9,647 bases of DNA, from the NCBI GenBank assembly GCA_023666975.1, contig JAMPAW010000125.1, positions 1 to 9,647 of the forward strand, written 5' to 3'. Shown piece after piece: positions 1-7,119 of the stretch. The notes under the pieces were generated by a model. It was not told where the DNA came from. It did not search any database and worked only from the letters and a program-made list of their open reading frames with translations. This DNA is from Clostridium sp. (GTDB lineage: Bacteria; Bacillota_A; Clostridia; Lachnospirales; Lachnospiraceae). Each line of letters opens with the position of its first letter. The first letter of the stretch is position 1. The position numbers were made by a program, and so were the translations under genes.

Positions 1-48
1 GCCGCAGGCTGCGAAAAGGTAAATTATGGGAATAAAGCTGGAGGTTGA
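1..48 (+). other. possible 3' tail of an upstream gene, frame unresolved
   Basis: The first bases could hold the end of an upstream + strand gene. All three + frames are open from base 1 and stop at 20-22, 33-35 and 46-48. None of the short tails is recognisable, so I cannot choose a frame. A tandem S8 protease paralogue would fit the habit of this family, but nothing here proves it. The frame that stops at 46-48 would overlap the ribosome binding site of the next gene. Confidence 0.25.
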
Positions 49-55
49 CGGATAA

Positions 56-1795
56 ATGACGGAGAGCAAAATCAGTCCCGAACTGAATGTGGCGATTGGA
101 ATTCCTGAGGCAGAGAGAGAAAAAAGTCTTGATTTAAATGTCGGTTATAATGAGAATTTTGGGGAATGGGAACTGATTATCCGATATACGGGAAACTTGG
201 ACGTGATCAGGGAAGAACTGCAGATTTCCGTCGAGGAGCTGCTGGGAGGATATGCCATTGTGCGTGTTCCGCAGTATTTGATTGGAAGGCTTTCCGATTA
301 TCCGCAAATCGATTACATCGAAAAACCAAAATCACTGTTGATTGAAGAAATGGAGGGGATTGCCGCTTCCTGCATCAACCGGGTCAGGCTTCCGGATTAT
401 GATTTGAGGGGGAGAGGCGTACTGACGGCCTGTCTGGATTCCGGAGTCGATTATACACATCCGGATTTTCGAAATGCAGACGGCACAACCCGTATATTGA
501 CAATGTGGGACCAGACGACGGCGGGGAATCCGCCACCCGGATTTACAACGGGAAGCGTATACAGTGCGGAGGATATCAATGAAGCGCTGGCGAGGCAGAA
601 TCCGAGAGAGCAGGTTCCGGAATTTGACGGTACGGGTCATGGGACTGCAGTACTTGGTATTATGGCGGGGAACGGGCGCGCTTCAGGCGGCGAGATTGTC
701 GGAGTTGCGCCGGAAGCAGATATTATCGTAGTAAAACTTGGAAATGCGGATAGCAGGGGATTTCCAAGAACGACCCAGCTGATGTCTGCTGTGGATTTTG
801 CCGTGCGCTATGCGATGGAATCGGGACAGCCGTTGGCAGTGAATATCAGCTTTGGCAATAATTACGGGGCGCATAACAGTGATTCGATGTTAGAGAGATA
901 TATAGATAACGTTTCCAATCTGTACCGGATTTCAATTGTTGCCGGTACGGGCAATGACGGCATTACAGCCAGGCATGCGTCCGGTAATCTTTTGGAAGGA
1001 CAGCGGGAAAAGGTAGAGATTTATGTAGGAGATTATATGCGTTCTTTCAATCTGCAGATTTGGAAGCACTATTTGGATGAATTTGACATTTATCTTGAGT
1101 CGCCGACAAGGAGAAGAATAGGTCCGTTTTCCAGCTATTCCAGTGTACAGAATTATACATTGCCGCAGGAGAGGATTGCCGTGTATTACAGTGAGCCGAC
1201 TCCGTATAACCCGGAACAGGAAATCTATATATCATGGATTCCCAGAGATGATTATATTACGGCTGGTATATGGAATATTTATTTAGAGCCTCGTAGAATT
1301 ATAGCAGGGGATTATCATATGTGGCTTCCAGTGGCAGGGAGTACGTCCTCGGAAGTATCCTTTGTCAGACCGGATATATTTAATACGCTTGTTGTGCCCT
1401 CTACGGCAAGATATGTGATATCCGTATCGGCATATGATTCGAGAAATGATACTTATGCTGCCTTTTCGGGAAGAGGTCCCAATCTGGAGCCGGGATTGCC
1501 GCCGGCAATAGGAAAACCGGATTTGGCGGCACCGGGAGTTGAAATTAACACCTGTGCCGTGGGAGGCGGATATAAAAATGTTTCGGGAACATCGTTTGCT
1601 GCACCGTTTGTGACAGGAGCAGCGGCATTATTGATGCAGTATGGAATAGTGGAGGGGAGAGACCCCTATCTCTATGGGGAAAAGATTCGTGCAAGCTTGA
1701 TTAAGGGAGCAAGAAAGCTGCCCTTTCAGGATGTGCGTCCCAGTCCCAGAGTTGGCTGGGGAGCAGTCTGTGTAAATGCGAGCCTGCCGGAATAA
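56..1795 (+). CDS. S8 family subtilisin-like serine protease, Csp-like
   Basis: A subtilase of 579 residues. The catalytic triad is visible: Asp128 in CLDSGVDYTHPDF, His195 in DGTGHGTAVLGIMAGNG and Ser513 in SGTSFAAPFVTGAAAL. Asn300 in GTGNDG is the likely oxyanion-hole residue. There is no signal peptide. Residues 1 to about 100 look like a prodomain. About 130 residues (roughly 315-445) are inserted between the Asn and Ser blocks, where Csp proteases carry a jelly-roll domain. Known family members (CspB of Clostridium) activate the spore cortex hydrolase SleC during germination. Some paralogues have lost triad residues, but this one has not, so it should be active. The ATG at 56 follows GGAGG at 40-44 with 11 bases between. 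A terminator follows directly. The subtilase call is near certain. The germination role is inferred, because many gut Clostridia carry several such genes whose substrates are unknown. Confidence 0.93.
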   Translation: MTESKISPELNVAIGIPEAEREKSLDLNVGYNENFGEWELIIRYTGNLDVIREELQISVEELLGGYAIVRVPQYLIGRLSDYPQIDYIEKPKSLLIEEMEGIAASCINRVRLPDYDLRGRGVLTACLDSGVDYTHPDFRNADGTTRILTMWDQTTAGNPPPGFTTGSVYSAEDINEALARQNPREQVPEFDGTGHGTAVLGIMAGNGRASGGEIVGVAPEADIIVVKLGNADSRGFPRTTQLMSAVDFAVRYAMESGQPLAVNISFGNNYGAHNSDSMLERYIDNVSNLYRISIVAGTGNDGITARHASGNLLEGQREKVEIYVGDYMRSFNLQIWKHYLDEFDIYLESPTRRRIGPFSSYSSVQNYTLPQERIAVYYSEPTPYNPEQEIYISWIPRDDYITAGIWNIYLEPRRIIAGDYHMWLPVAGSTSSEVSFVRPDIFNTLVVPSTARYVISVSAYDSRNDTYAAFSGRGPNLEPGLPPAIGKPDLAAPGVEINTCAVGGGYKNVSGTSFAAPFVTGAAALLMQYGIVEGRDPYLYGEKIRASLIKGARKLPFQDVRPSPRVGWGAVCVNASLPE

Positions 1796-1809
1796 ATATC
1801 CAGAAAAAT

Positions 1810-1842
1810 AAGAAGGTTTGGTCAGCGACCAAACCTTCTTTT
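1810..1842 (+). terminator. intrinsic terminator of the S8 protease gene
   Basis: A perfect 14-bp stem (1810-1823 with 1827-1840) closes a three-base AGC loop and ends in a T-rich arm (TTCTTTT). It begins 15 bases after the protease stop codon. The A-rich left arm means it could also work on the opposite strand, but no minus gene ends here. Confidence 0.92.
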
Positions 1843-1863
1843 AATGAGGGGGGAGAGGATTTC

Positions 1864-1883
1864 AATACAACCGAAGTTGTATT
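1864..1883. repeat. 8-bp inverted repeat (AATACAAC / GTTGTATT)
   Basis: Perfect arms at 1864-1871 and 1876-1883 flank CGAA. It lies 20 bases after the protease terminator. There is no T tail, so it is unlikely to be a second terminator. It could be an operator or a small RNA hairpin. Arms of this length can arise by chance in A/T-rich DNA. Confidence 0.5.
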
Positions 1884-2133
1884 ATATGAAAAGCTCTTAC
1901 AAGAACATAGTATAATCCAAAATTGTGAACAAATTATGTTTTTTTTGCTGGAATGTGAAAATTAATTTGTATAAAATGTGTAAAAATGTGCCAAAATAAT
2001 ATTAGAAAAATTTGGCGTTGCTTTATGGACAAAGTTGTAAAAATGCACAATTTTATTGATGAAGAGTGTGAAAATTGCAAGAAAAAGAAAAAAAGTCAAA
2101 AAAGAACTTACAAAAATTCGTTTAATTTGTTAT

Positions 2134-2139
2134 TATAAT
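2134..2139 (+). promoter_or_regulatory. candidate -10 box for the CarD gene
   Basis: A perfect TATAAT lies 44 bases upstream of the CarD start codon. No good -35 box sits 16-18 bases upstream (the bases there are A-rich), so the promoter is either -35-weak or this is chance. Transcription would begin near 2146 and give a leader of about 37 bases. AGGAG at 2174-2178 is the ribosome binding site. Confidence 0.4.
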
Positions 2140-2182
2140 AGTAAGTTGCACGTTGACCTAATTTTAGAAAGAGAGGAGAAGA

Positions 2183-2704
2183 ATGTTTAAGGTTGGCGAT
2201 TATATCGTTTATGGAATGAACGGTGTATGTAAAGTGGAAGAGATTGGACCAATGAATTTGAGCGGTGTAGAAAGTGATAAGGAATACTATACGTTGACAC
2301 CATTTTACACAAAAGGAAGCAGGGTATTTACCCCTGTGGATAATCAGAAAGTTCCGATGAGAACAGTGATTAGCAGAACAGAGGCATGTAAACTGATCGA
2401 CAGTATGAAACAAATCGAAGAGATTGAAGTAGCAGACGATAAGCATAGGGAAATTGCATATAAAGAAGCAATTAAGTCTTGTGATTGCATAGAATGGATT
2501 CGTATTATTAATACTGCACAGAAAAGGAAAGAAGAACGTTTGGCACAGGGCAAGAAAATGTCTGCGTGTGACGAGCGTTATCTGAAATCAGCAAGGGACA
2601 ACCTGTATGGTGAATTTGCGATCAGCCTGGATCTTGAAAAAGATGAAGTGGAAGAATATATTGAACATCGCATAGCAATGAAGGATATGGCATCCGCATC
2701 TTGA
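2183..2704 (+). CDS. CarD/CdnL family transcriptional regulator
   Basis: A protein of 173 residues, the usual size for CarD/CdnL. The N-terminal stretch (about 1-65: MFKVGDYIVYGMNGVCKVEE, then YYTLTPFY and a VFTPVDN segment) matches the Tudor-like RNA polymerase-interacting domain shared with the transcription-repair factor TRCF/Mfd. Residues from about 66 to 168 are helical and charged, as in the DNA-binding C-terminal domain. Known CarD/CdnL proteins bind the polymerase beta subunit and stabilise open complexes at many promoters, so the protein should act globally in the cytoplasm. It is monocistronic: a long A/T-rich leader precedes it and a strong terminator follows 21 bases after the stop. 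The start is set by AGGAG at 2174-2178. The family call is firm. The exact regulon is unknown. Confidence 0.94.
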   Translation: MFKVGDYIVYGMNGVCKVEEIGPMNLSGVESDKEYYTLTPFYTKGSRVFTPVDNQKVPMRTVISRTEACKLIDSMKQIEEIEVADDKHREIAYKEAIKSCDCIEWIRIINTAQKRKEERLAQGKKMSACDERYLKSARDNLYGEFAISLDLEKDEVEEYIEHRIAMKDMASAS

Positions 2705-2725
2705 CACACCCAGTAGCACAGAAGC

Positions 2726-2757
2726 AAAAAGCTGCTCCCAGTGGGAGCGGCTTTTTG
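2726..2757 (+). terminator. intrinsic terminator of the CarD gene
   Basis: The arms are AAAAAGCTGCTCCC (2726-2739) and GGGAGCGGCTTTTT (2743-2756) around an AGT loop. They form a 14-bp stem with one G-T wobble, G/C-rich at the tip, and the T run falls in the right arm. Confidence 0.93.
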
Positions 2758-2854
2758 TTATGCAGGGAAATTTTAAGATTTTTAAGTTATGTGTGTACTT
2801 TTCATCAACAAGCTGTTAAAATGATAACGGAAACGGTAGGAACAGATTATTGGG

Positions 2855-2863
2855 AAAGGCAGG
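2855..2863 (+). promoter_or_regulatory. ribosome binding site that decides the TPR gene start
   Basis: AAAGGCAGG ends seven bases before the ATG at 2871. The in-frame TTG at 2850 has only a weak AGG upstream. This favours the ATG and a protein of 296 rather than 303 residues. Confidence 0.6.
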
Positions 2864-2870
2864 TCTGGTT

Positions 2871-3761
2871 ATGGGCAGACGTCGGAGACGCAGCGGAAAC
2901 AGAAGAGATCAGTATGGTATTTATGAACTCTCGGAATATAACCAAAGGAAAAAGACCAAAAAAAGAAAGAAAATGACACTTCGTCGTTTTTTGGCAATAC
3001 TGGTGAAGACGGCTGTTGTAATTGTAGCATTATATGGTATTGCCATAGGAGTAAAGTACAGTATGCAGAGGAAAGCGCTGTCCCTGTATGAAAAAGGGGA
3101 TTATGAAGGCGCACTAAGTTTATTTGAAGAGGCGCTGACACCGCATCTTCCGCTGTTAGAGGGCTTTGATAATGATGTGCGCTTTTATCTGGCGGATTGT
3201 CATGTCAATATGGGGAATTATGGATACGCATGTTGTGAGTACAGCAAAATCAAAGTATGGTCTGGCGGGAAAGAAGTGCCGGGGCTTGATGAACTGCAAA
3301 AAATTGCCTATGGGCTGCAGCTTTATGACTGGCAGGATTATCGGACGGCACTGCCGATTCTGTTAGAGGCTTATGAAAGCGGATACGGAAGTCTGGTTTT
3401 ATATGTTGGAAGCTGTTATGGCCAGATTGGTGATTTGGGAAATATGCAGATTTATTATGATGTTTTTTTGCAGAATAATCCGATGAACAGTTTTATGTAT
3501 GCACAATATGCAGCAATTTCTTTAGATGAAGGAAAAATGGAGGAGGCATTAGGGTATATTGAAACAGGGAAACAGCTTGATGACCAGTCCAATATCCGGG
3601 AGCTTCTGTTCGACGAGATTGTTTACTATGAGAAAATGAAGGACTATAATACAGCTTATGAGAAGGCAAAAGAATATGTAGAGCTATACCCCGGCGACGT
3701 CGGAGGCAAAAATGAATATGACCTGTTATTTACCAGACAGACGATAAATGAACAAAAATAG
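2871..3761 (+). CDS. membrane-anchored TPR-repeat protein
   Basis: A protein of 296 residues from the preferred ATG (303 from a TTG at 2850). The first 35 or so residues are strikingly basic (an RRRRR run near the start, then KKTKKRKK). One hydrophobic helix follows at about 40-63 (LAILVKTAVVIVALYGIAIG), giving a probable N-in, C-out anchor. The rest is about 220 residues of tetratricopeptide-like helical pairs. Units such as ALSLYEKGDYEGALSLFEEA, the DVRFYLADCHVNMGNYGYA stretch and MEEALGYIETGKQL suggest five or six repeats. TPRs bind proteins, so an envelope scaffold role is reasonable, but the partner is unknown. No terminator is visible after it. The next gene begins 125 bases later with its own promoter. 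The fold is sure, the function is not. Confidence 0.85.
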   Translation: MGRRRRRSGNRRDQYGIYELSEYNQRKKTKKRKKMTLRRFLAILVKTAVVIVALYGIAIGVKYSMQRKALSLYEKGDYEGALSLFEEALTPHLPLLEGFDNDVRFYLADCHVNMGNYGYACCEYSKIKVWSGGKEVPGLDELQKIAYGLQLYDWQDYRTALPILLEAYESGYGSLVLYVGSCYGQIGDLGNMQIYYDVFLQNNPMNSFMYAQYAAISLDEGKMEEALGYIETGKQLDDQSNIRELLFDEIVYYEKMKDYNTAYEKAKEYVELYPGDVGGKNEYDLLFTRQTINEQK

Positions 3762-3774
3762 TCATTTTTCACCC

Positions 3775-3801
3775 TTATTTCACATAAATTTGTTGAAATA
3801 A
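3775..3801. repeat. inverted repeat overlapping the -35 box
   Basis: The arms TTATTTCA (3775-3782) and TGAAATAA (3794-3801) are perfect over 8 bp with an 11-base spacer. The right arm covers the TTGAAA -35 box of the glucosaminidase promoter, which is a natural place for a repressor or activator site. The left half shares a longer motif with the region upstream of the gene at 9329. Confidence 0.5.
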
Positions 3802-3821
3802 TGACACAGATATAGTATTAT
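3793..3821 (+). promoter_or_regulatory. sigma-A type promoter of the glucosaminidase gene
   Basis: TTGAAA (3793-3798) and TATTAT (3816-3821) are separated by exactly 17 bases and each match consensus at five of six positions. Transcription would start near 3828, giving a leader of about 59 bases. A 7-bp dyad, ATATAGT (3810-3816) with ACTATAT (3825-3831), brackets the -10 box and the probable start site. Confidence 0.72.
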
Positions 3822-3886
3822 GTAACTATATTATGTTAATTTATTAAACAGTGAGATAATTTTCAAATAAAAGGCGGGGATAGAAA

Positions 3887-6082
3887 ATGGTTAAATATAC
3901 GGCAGATAATAAACGTGTTGGTTTAAAAGTTTTTTTTGTATTTTGCCTGGCATTCGTCTGTATGTGTCTGATACCGGTTCATACAGAGGCGGCGACGACA
4001 TGTCAATCAAAGATGTCTTATCCGGGTAAGACCAACGCTCAGGTCAATATCCGTAAAAAAGCAGGTACGAAGTATAAAAGCTATGGCATGCTGAGCAAAA
4101 ATACAGAGGTTACAATTTTGGGCTATGTCACAAACAACAAGCAGACATGGTACAAATGTAAGGCGAAGGTCAACGGTGTAACGAAAACCGGATATGTCAG
4201 TGCCGCTTATATTACGAAAGATTCTAATCCTGCCGGTGTAGTAAACAATAAGGTGACTTCTACCGTAAATGTACGTAAAAGTGCCAAAACTTCAGCAAAG
4301 TCTTTAATTAAGATTCCCTCCAAAACACAGGTTTCCGTTCGCGGAATCAAAAAAGTATCCGGAAAGTATTGGTATAAGGTGAAGGTTACCGATAACAAGA
4401 AAACGACCACAGGGTATATACTGAGTACTTATATTGATGTGAAACGCAATTCCTCCGGCAAGTCCGATAGTCCACAGGAAAATGCCAGCCAGGAGCAGGA
4501 TGGGTATGTCAATGAAAAGGTGACAACATCACTTAATGTACGTAAATCGGCAAGTACGAAGAGTGCCATACTGACAACGATTCCGCCCAAGACAAAGGTT
4601 AAGGTTTTAGGGACCAGCGGTGACTGGTATAAGATAAAAGTTACCAGTAACGGAAAGACAGTGACCGGTTATGTTTCCAAGATATATATCACATTGGGAA
4701 CAATTCCCGATAATAACAGTAATGATAATAACAGTAATGATAATAACAACAATAATAATGTCGTTACAGATGCTTCGTTTGAGGTGTTGCTGGCGGCATT
4801 TCCGGAGAGCTATAAGCCGGCACTGCGGGCATTGCATAATACTTATCCGAACTGGAGATTTGCAGCGGTTAATACGAATTTAGACTGGGCAACAGTAATC
4901 CAAAACGAAAGTGTTGCCGGAAGAAATGTTATCCAGAGTAATTATCCGAAGGGAACGGATTCTCTGGCACCATTTTCATATCTGTCAACGGAGGCGGGTG
5001 CATATGACTGGTCGTCCGACACTTATGCAGTGAAAGACGGAACGAATTGGTATAGTGCAAATTCGGCTGTGATAGCGTATTATATGGATCCAAGAAATTT
5101 CTTGAATGAAAATGATATTTTCCAGTTCGAGGCTTTGGCATATGATGCCTCACACAGTAGTACTGTGGTTCAAAGCATTTTGAATGATACCTTTATGCGG
5201 GGAGACTACAGTGTTATTGATTCGGCTACAAATACAGTGGTAAGCGGTTCATATACACAAGCATTTATGGATGCAGGGGTGAAAGCGGCTGCTAATCCCT
5301 ATTTTCTGGCGGCCAGAAGTAAACAGGAGGTTGGCATAAACGGTTCTAATGCAACCAGCGGAACCTACAAGGGCTATGAAGGTATTTACAACTTTTATAA
5401 CATCGGTGCCTTTGACGGCGGGGACGCAGTGGCGAAGGGACTGCAATGGGCCAAAACCGGTACGGCATATGAGAAGCCGTGGACGAATCCTTATAAGTCT
5501 ATCGTAGGCGGTGGACAGTATATTGCGGAAACGTATATTAATAAAGGGCAGAATACCGCATATTTCCAAAAATTTAACGTGATGCCGACAGATGTCTCTA
5601 CCCTGTATGTGCATCAGTATATGACCAATGTGCAGGCTGCATATTCCGAGGGAAGAAGTACAAGAAATGCGTATAATGCAATGGGAATTTTGCAAAATAC
5701 GATGGTATTTTATATACCTGTGTATAACAACATGCCGCAAAGTGCCTGTCAGCTTCCGGCAGCGGCAGGCAATCCCAATCCGTTTTTGAAGAGTCTGACC
5801 GTCAGCAACGGAAACAGTAAATTGAGCGGCATGACACCAACCTTCAGCCTGCCAACCAGCGGTGGAGTTTTGGGGAATAATACTTATACAATAGTGGTCA
5901 AAAAGTCGGTTTCCAGTGTGAAAATAAATGCTGCGGCAATCAGTTCAAGGTCTACAGTATCCGGAACAGGAACGGTAAAACTTAATGCCGCCGGCAAAAC
6001 GACTACAGTTAAGGTCACCTGTCAGGCACAAAACGGAGCTGTTCAGGAGTATACGATTAATATTACGAGGAAATCGAGTTAG
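3887..6082 (+). CDS. secreted SH3b / glucosaminidase / cadherin-like cell-wall hydrolase
   Basis: A modular exported protein of 731 residues. A signal peptide spans about 1-35 (hydrophobic FFVFCLAFVCMCLIP, likely cut near HTEA-A). Three bacterial SH3 domains follow at about 45-110, 117-184 and 206-269, each with a VNIRK/VNVRK/LNVRK motif and a GYVS/GYIL ending. An Asn/Asp/Ser linker (275-291) leads to a GH73-like endo-beta-N-acetylglucosaminidase domain (about 298-615). Its AARSKQEVG motif gives Glu481 as the probable catalytic acid, and LHNTYPNWRF near 316-325 is typical of this subfamily. A cadherin-like beta-sandwich ends the protein (about 633-728). It should cut the glycan strands of peptidoglycan outside the cell, with the SH3b repeats binding the wall. 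AAGGCGGGG upstream sets the start. The next gene, 69 bases on with no terminator between, is probably co-transcribed. Its exact role (cell separation, growth or spore work) is open. Confidence 0.93.
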   Translation: MVKYTADNKRVGLKVFFVFCLAFVCMCLIPVHTEAATTCQSKMSYPGKTNAQVNIRKKAGTKYKSYGMLSKNTEVTILGYVTNNKQTWYKCKAKVNGVTKTGYVSAAYITKDSNPAGVVNNKVTSTVNVRKSAKTSAKSLIKIPSKTQVSVRGIKKVSGKYWYKVKVTDNKKTTTGYILSTYIDVKRNSSGKSDSPQENASQEQDGYVNEKVTTSLNVRKSASTKSAILTTIPPKTKVKVLGTSGDWYKIKVTSNGKTVTGYVSKIYITLGTIPDNNSNDNNSNDNNNNNNVVTDASFEVLLAAFPESYKPALRALHNTYPNWRFAAVNTNLDWATVIQNESVAGRNVIQSNYPKGTDSLAPFSYLSTEAGAYDWSSDTYAVKDGTNWYSANSAVIAYYMDPRNFLNENDIFQFEALAYDASHSSTVVQSILNDTFMRGDYSVIDSATNTVVSGSYTQAFMDAGVKAAANPYFLAARSKQEVGINGSNATSGTYKGYEGIYNFYNIGAFDGGDAVAKGLQWAKTGTAYEKPWTNPYKSIVGGGQYIAETYINKGQNTAYFQKFNVMPTDVSTLYVHQYMTNVQAAYSEGRSTRNAYNAMGILQNTMVFYIPVYNNMPQSACQLPAAAGNPNPFLKSLTVSNGNSKLSGMTPTFSLPTSGGVLGNNTYTIVVKKSVSSVKINAAAISSRSTVSGTGTVKLNAAGKTTTVKVTCQAQNGAVQEYTINITRKSS
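4709..4759 (+). repeat. short tandem repeat encoding the Asn-rich linker
   Basis: Two exact 15-bp units (GATAATAACAGTAAT at 4709-4723 and 4724-4738) are followed by a partial third that runs into AAC/AAT codons. They encode the DNNSN units between the SH3b and catalytic domains. Such repeats tend to vary in copy number between strains. Here they only change the linker length. Confidence 0.85.
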
Positions 6083-6151
6083 AAACATCATCTGGAATAA
6101 AAGTGGTATCTGGAAATATCGGTAAAGGATAGAAAGGATGGACGGCAAAAG

Positions 6152-7105
6152 ATGAGAAAGAAATTCGCAATTTTATTGGTGTTTGTGTTGGTTTTCGGTC
6201 TTTTTATGGCGGAGGCGAAGCCGCAAAACAGGGTATATGCAAAAAGTGCGCAGATGTATTTGGAAATTCCGGATTCTGTGAAAAAGGAAAATGAGATTAC
6301 TGTCCGGGCAGTATTGGACAGCGGAGTGGATTTATATTCGATAGATGCTTATTTATCCTATGATGCCGAGATGTTGGAATTTATTCCGGATAATGAATTG
6401 GTTACAGGAGCTGACGGGATTCTGGAATTAAAGGATATCTACGGAGAGGAAACAAAAAAGGCCGTATATGAGATTACCTTTAAAGCGTTAGAGACCGGAA
6501 CGGCACAAATCGGTTTTACGGATGTGTATCTTATTGATTATGAAGATTTGGAATACATTACGGTTGCCCCTTCCTCCAATAGCTTTGAAATAGGCGTCAA
6601 TAAGAAAGTGGAAGCGGATGCCCGGCTTTCGGATTTGATTGTGGCACCGGGAGACCTGACAGCGGTGTTTGACCCGGATTGCCTGGAATATGAAATGCAT
6701 GTGGGATTAGATGTAGAAATGATTGGTGTCAGCGCAATTCCGATGGACGAAGAGAGCGTGGTTGAGCTTGACATGCCGGAAACCCTTCAGATTGGCGAAA
6801 ATGATGTTGTCATTAAAGTGACGGCACTTTCCGGTAATGTAAACGTATATTCGATTAAAGTGATTCGACAGGACTGGCCGGAAAGCGTCATGGAGGAGCG
6901 TGAAGAGGAGACCGGAGAGGCGTCGCCGGAAACTGCTGGAGAAGAATGGACAAAGCAGCAGAATACGGAGGAAAGCAAAGAAGAGGAAGGTGAAACGGAC
7001 TATCCGCAGCAGGAGTCAGCGGATACGCCAGTGGAGAGTCCGTCTGCCGAGACAGCCGAACCGGAAGCGCAGCTGACAGAACAGCTGGTAGAGAAAGCAC
7101 AATAG
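6152..7105 (+). CDS. secreted cohesin-like / cadherin-like domain protein with acidic tail
   Basis: A protein of 317 residues. A signal peptide covers about 1-30 (core FAILLVFVLVFGLFMAEA; the cut could be after AEA or VYA; no lipobox). Residues of about 34-149 resemble a cohesin-type beta-sandwich: MYLEIPDSV, the VDLYSIDAYLSYDAEMLEF core and ITFKALETGTAQIGF follow the usual strand order. Residues of about 155-239 form a cadherin-like beta-sandwich (LSDLIVAPGDL to YSIKVIR). This domain type also ends the preceding glucosaminidase. A Glu/Pro/Thr-rich acidic tail (240-317) closes the protein with no membrane helix or sorting signal. Cohesins bind dockerins or glycan scaffolds, but here binding to the cell surface or to its neighbour is only a guess. 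It starts 69 bases after the glucosaminidase stop with no terminator between. AAAGGA at 6133-6138 is a slightly distant ribosome binding site. Confidence 0.82.
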   Translation: MRKKFAILLVFVLVFGLFMAEAKPQNRVYAKSAQMYLEIPDSVKKENEITVRAVLDSGVDLYSIDAYLSYDAEMLEFIPDNELVTGADGILELKDIYGEETKKAVYEITFKALETGTAQIGFTDVYLIDYEDLEYITVAPSSNSFEIGVNKKVEADARLSDLIVAPGDLTAVFDPDCLEYEMHVGLDVEMIGVSAIPMDEESVVELDMPETLQIGENDVVIKVTALSGNVNVYSIKVIRQDWPESVMEEREEETGEASPETAGEEWTKQQNTEESKEEEGETDYPQQESADTPVESPSAETAEPEAQLTEQLVEKAQ

Positions 7106-7119
7106 CGATAAAGAAGTTC

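Larger units (their letters stand above)
1843..2182. other. A/T-rich intergenic leader upstream of the CarD gene
   Basis: About 340 bases with no credible gene in any frame. It is strongly A/T rich, with A runs near 2080-2105 and a run of T at 1939-1946. It holds a small dyad (1864-1883), two exact copies of TGTGAAAATT (1954-1963 and 2067-2076), a related TGTGAACAAATT (1924-1935), and a consensus TATAAT just ahead of the CarD ribosome binding site. A small RNA or long 5' leader is possible but not shown by the sequence. Confidence 0.6.

Noticed and set aside
1911..1916. TATAAT considered as a promoter
   Set aside because: No -35 box at suitable spacing and more than 260 bases from the next start codon.
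2701..2976. Open frame on + spanning the CarD terminator
   Set aside because: It runs through the terminator hairpin, has no ribosome binding site, and overlaps the TPR gene in another frame.
5249..5740. Long minus-strand open frame of 163 codons
   Set aside because: It lies wholly inside the glucosaminidase domain on the opposite strand. The composition (many Cys, His, Ile and Arg) is that of an antisense shadow.
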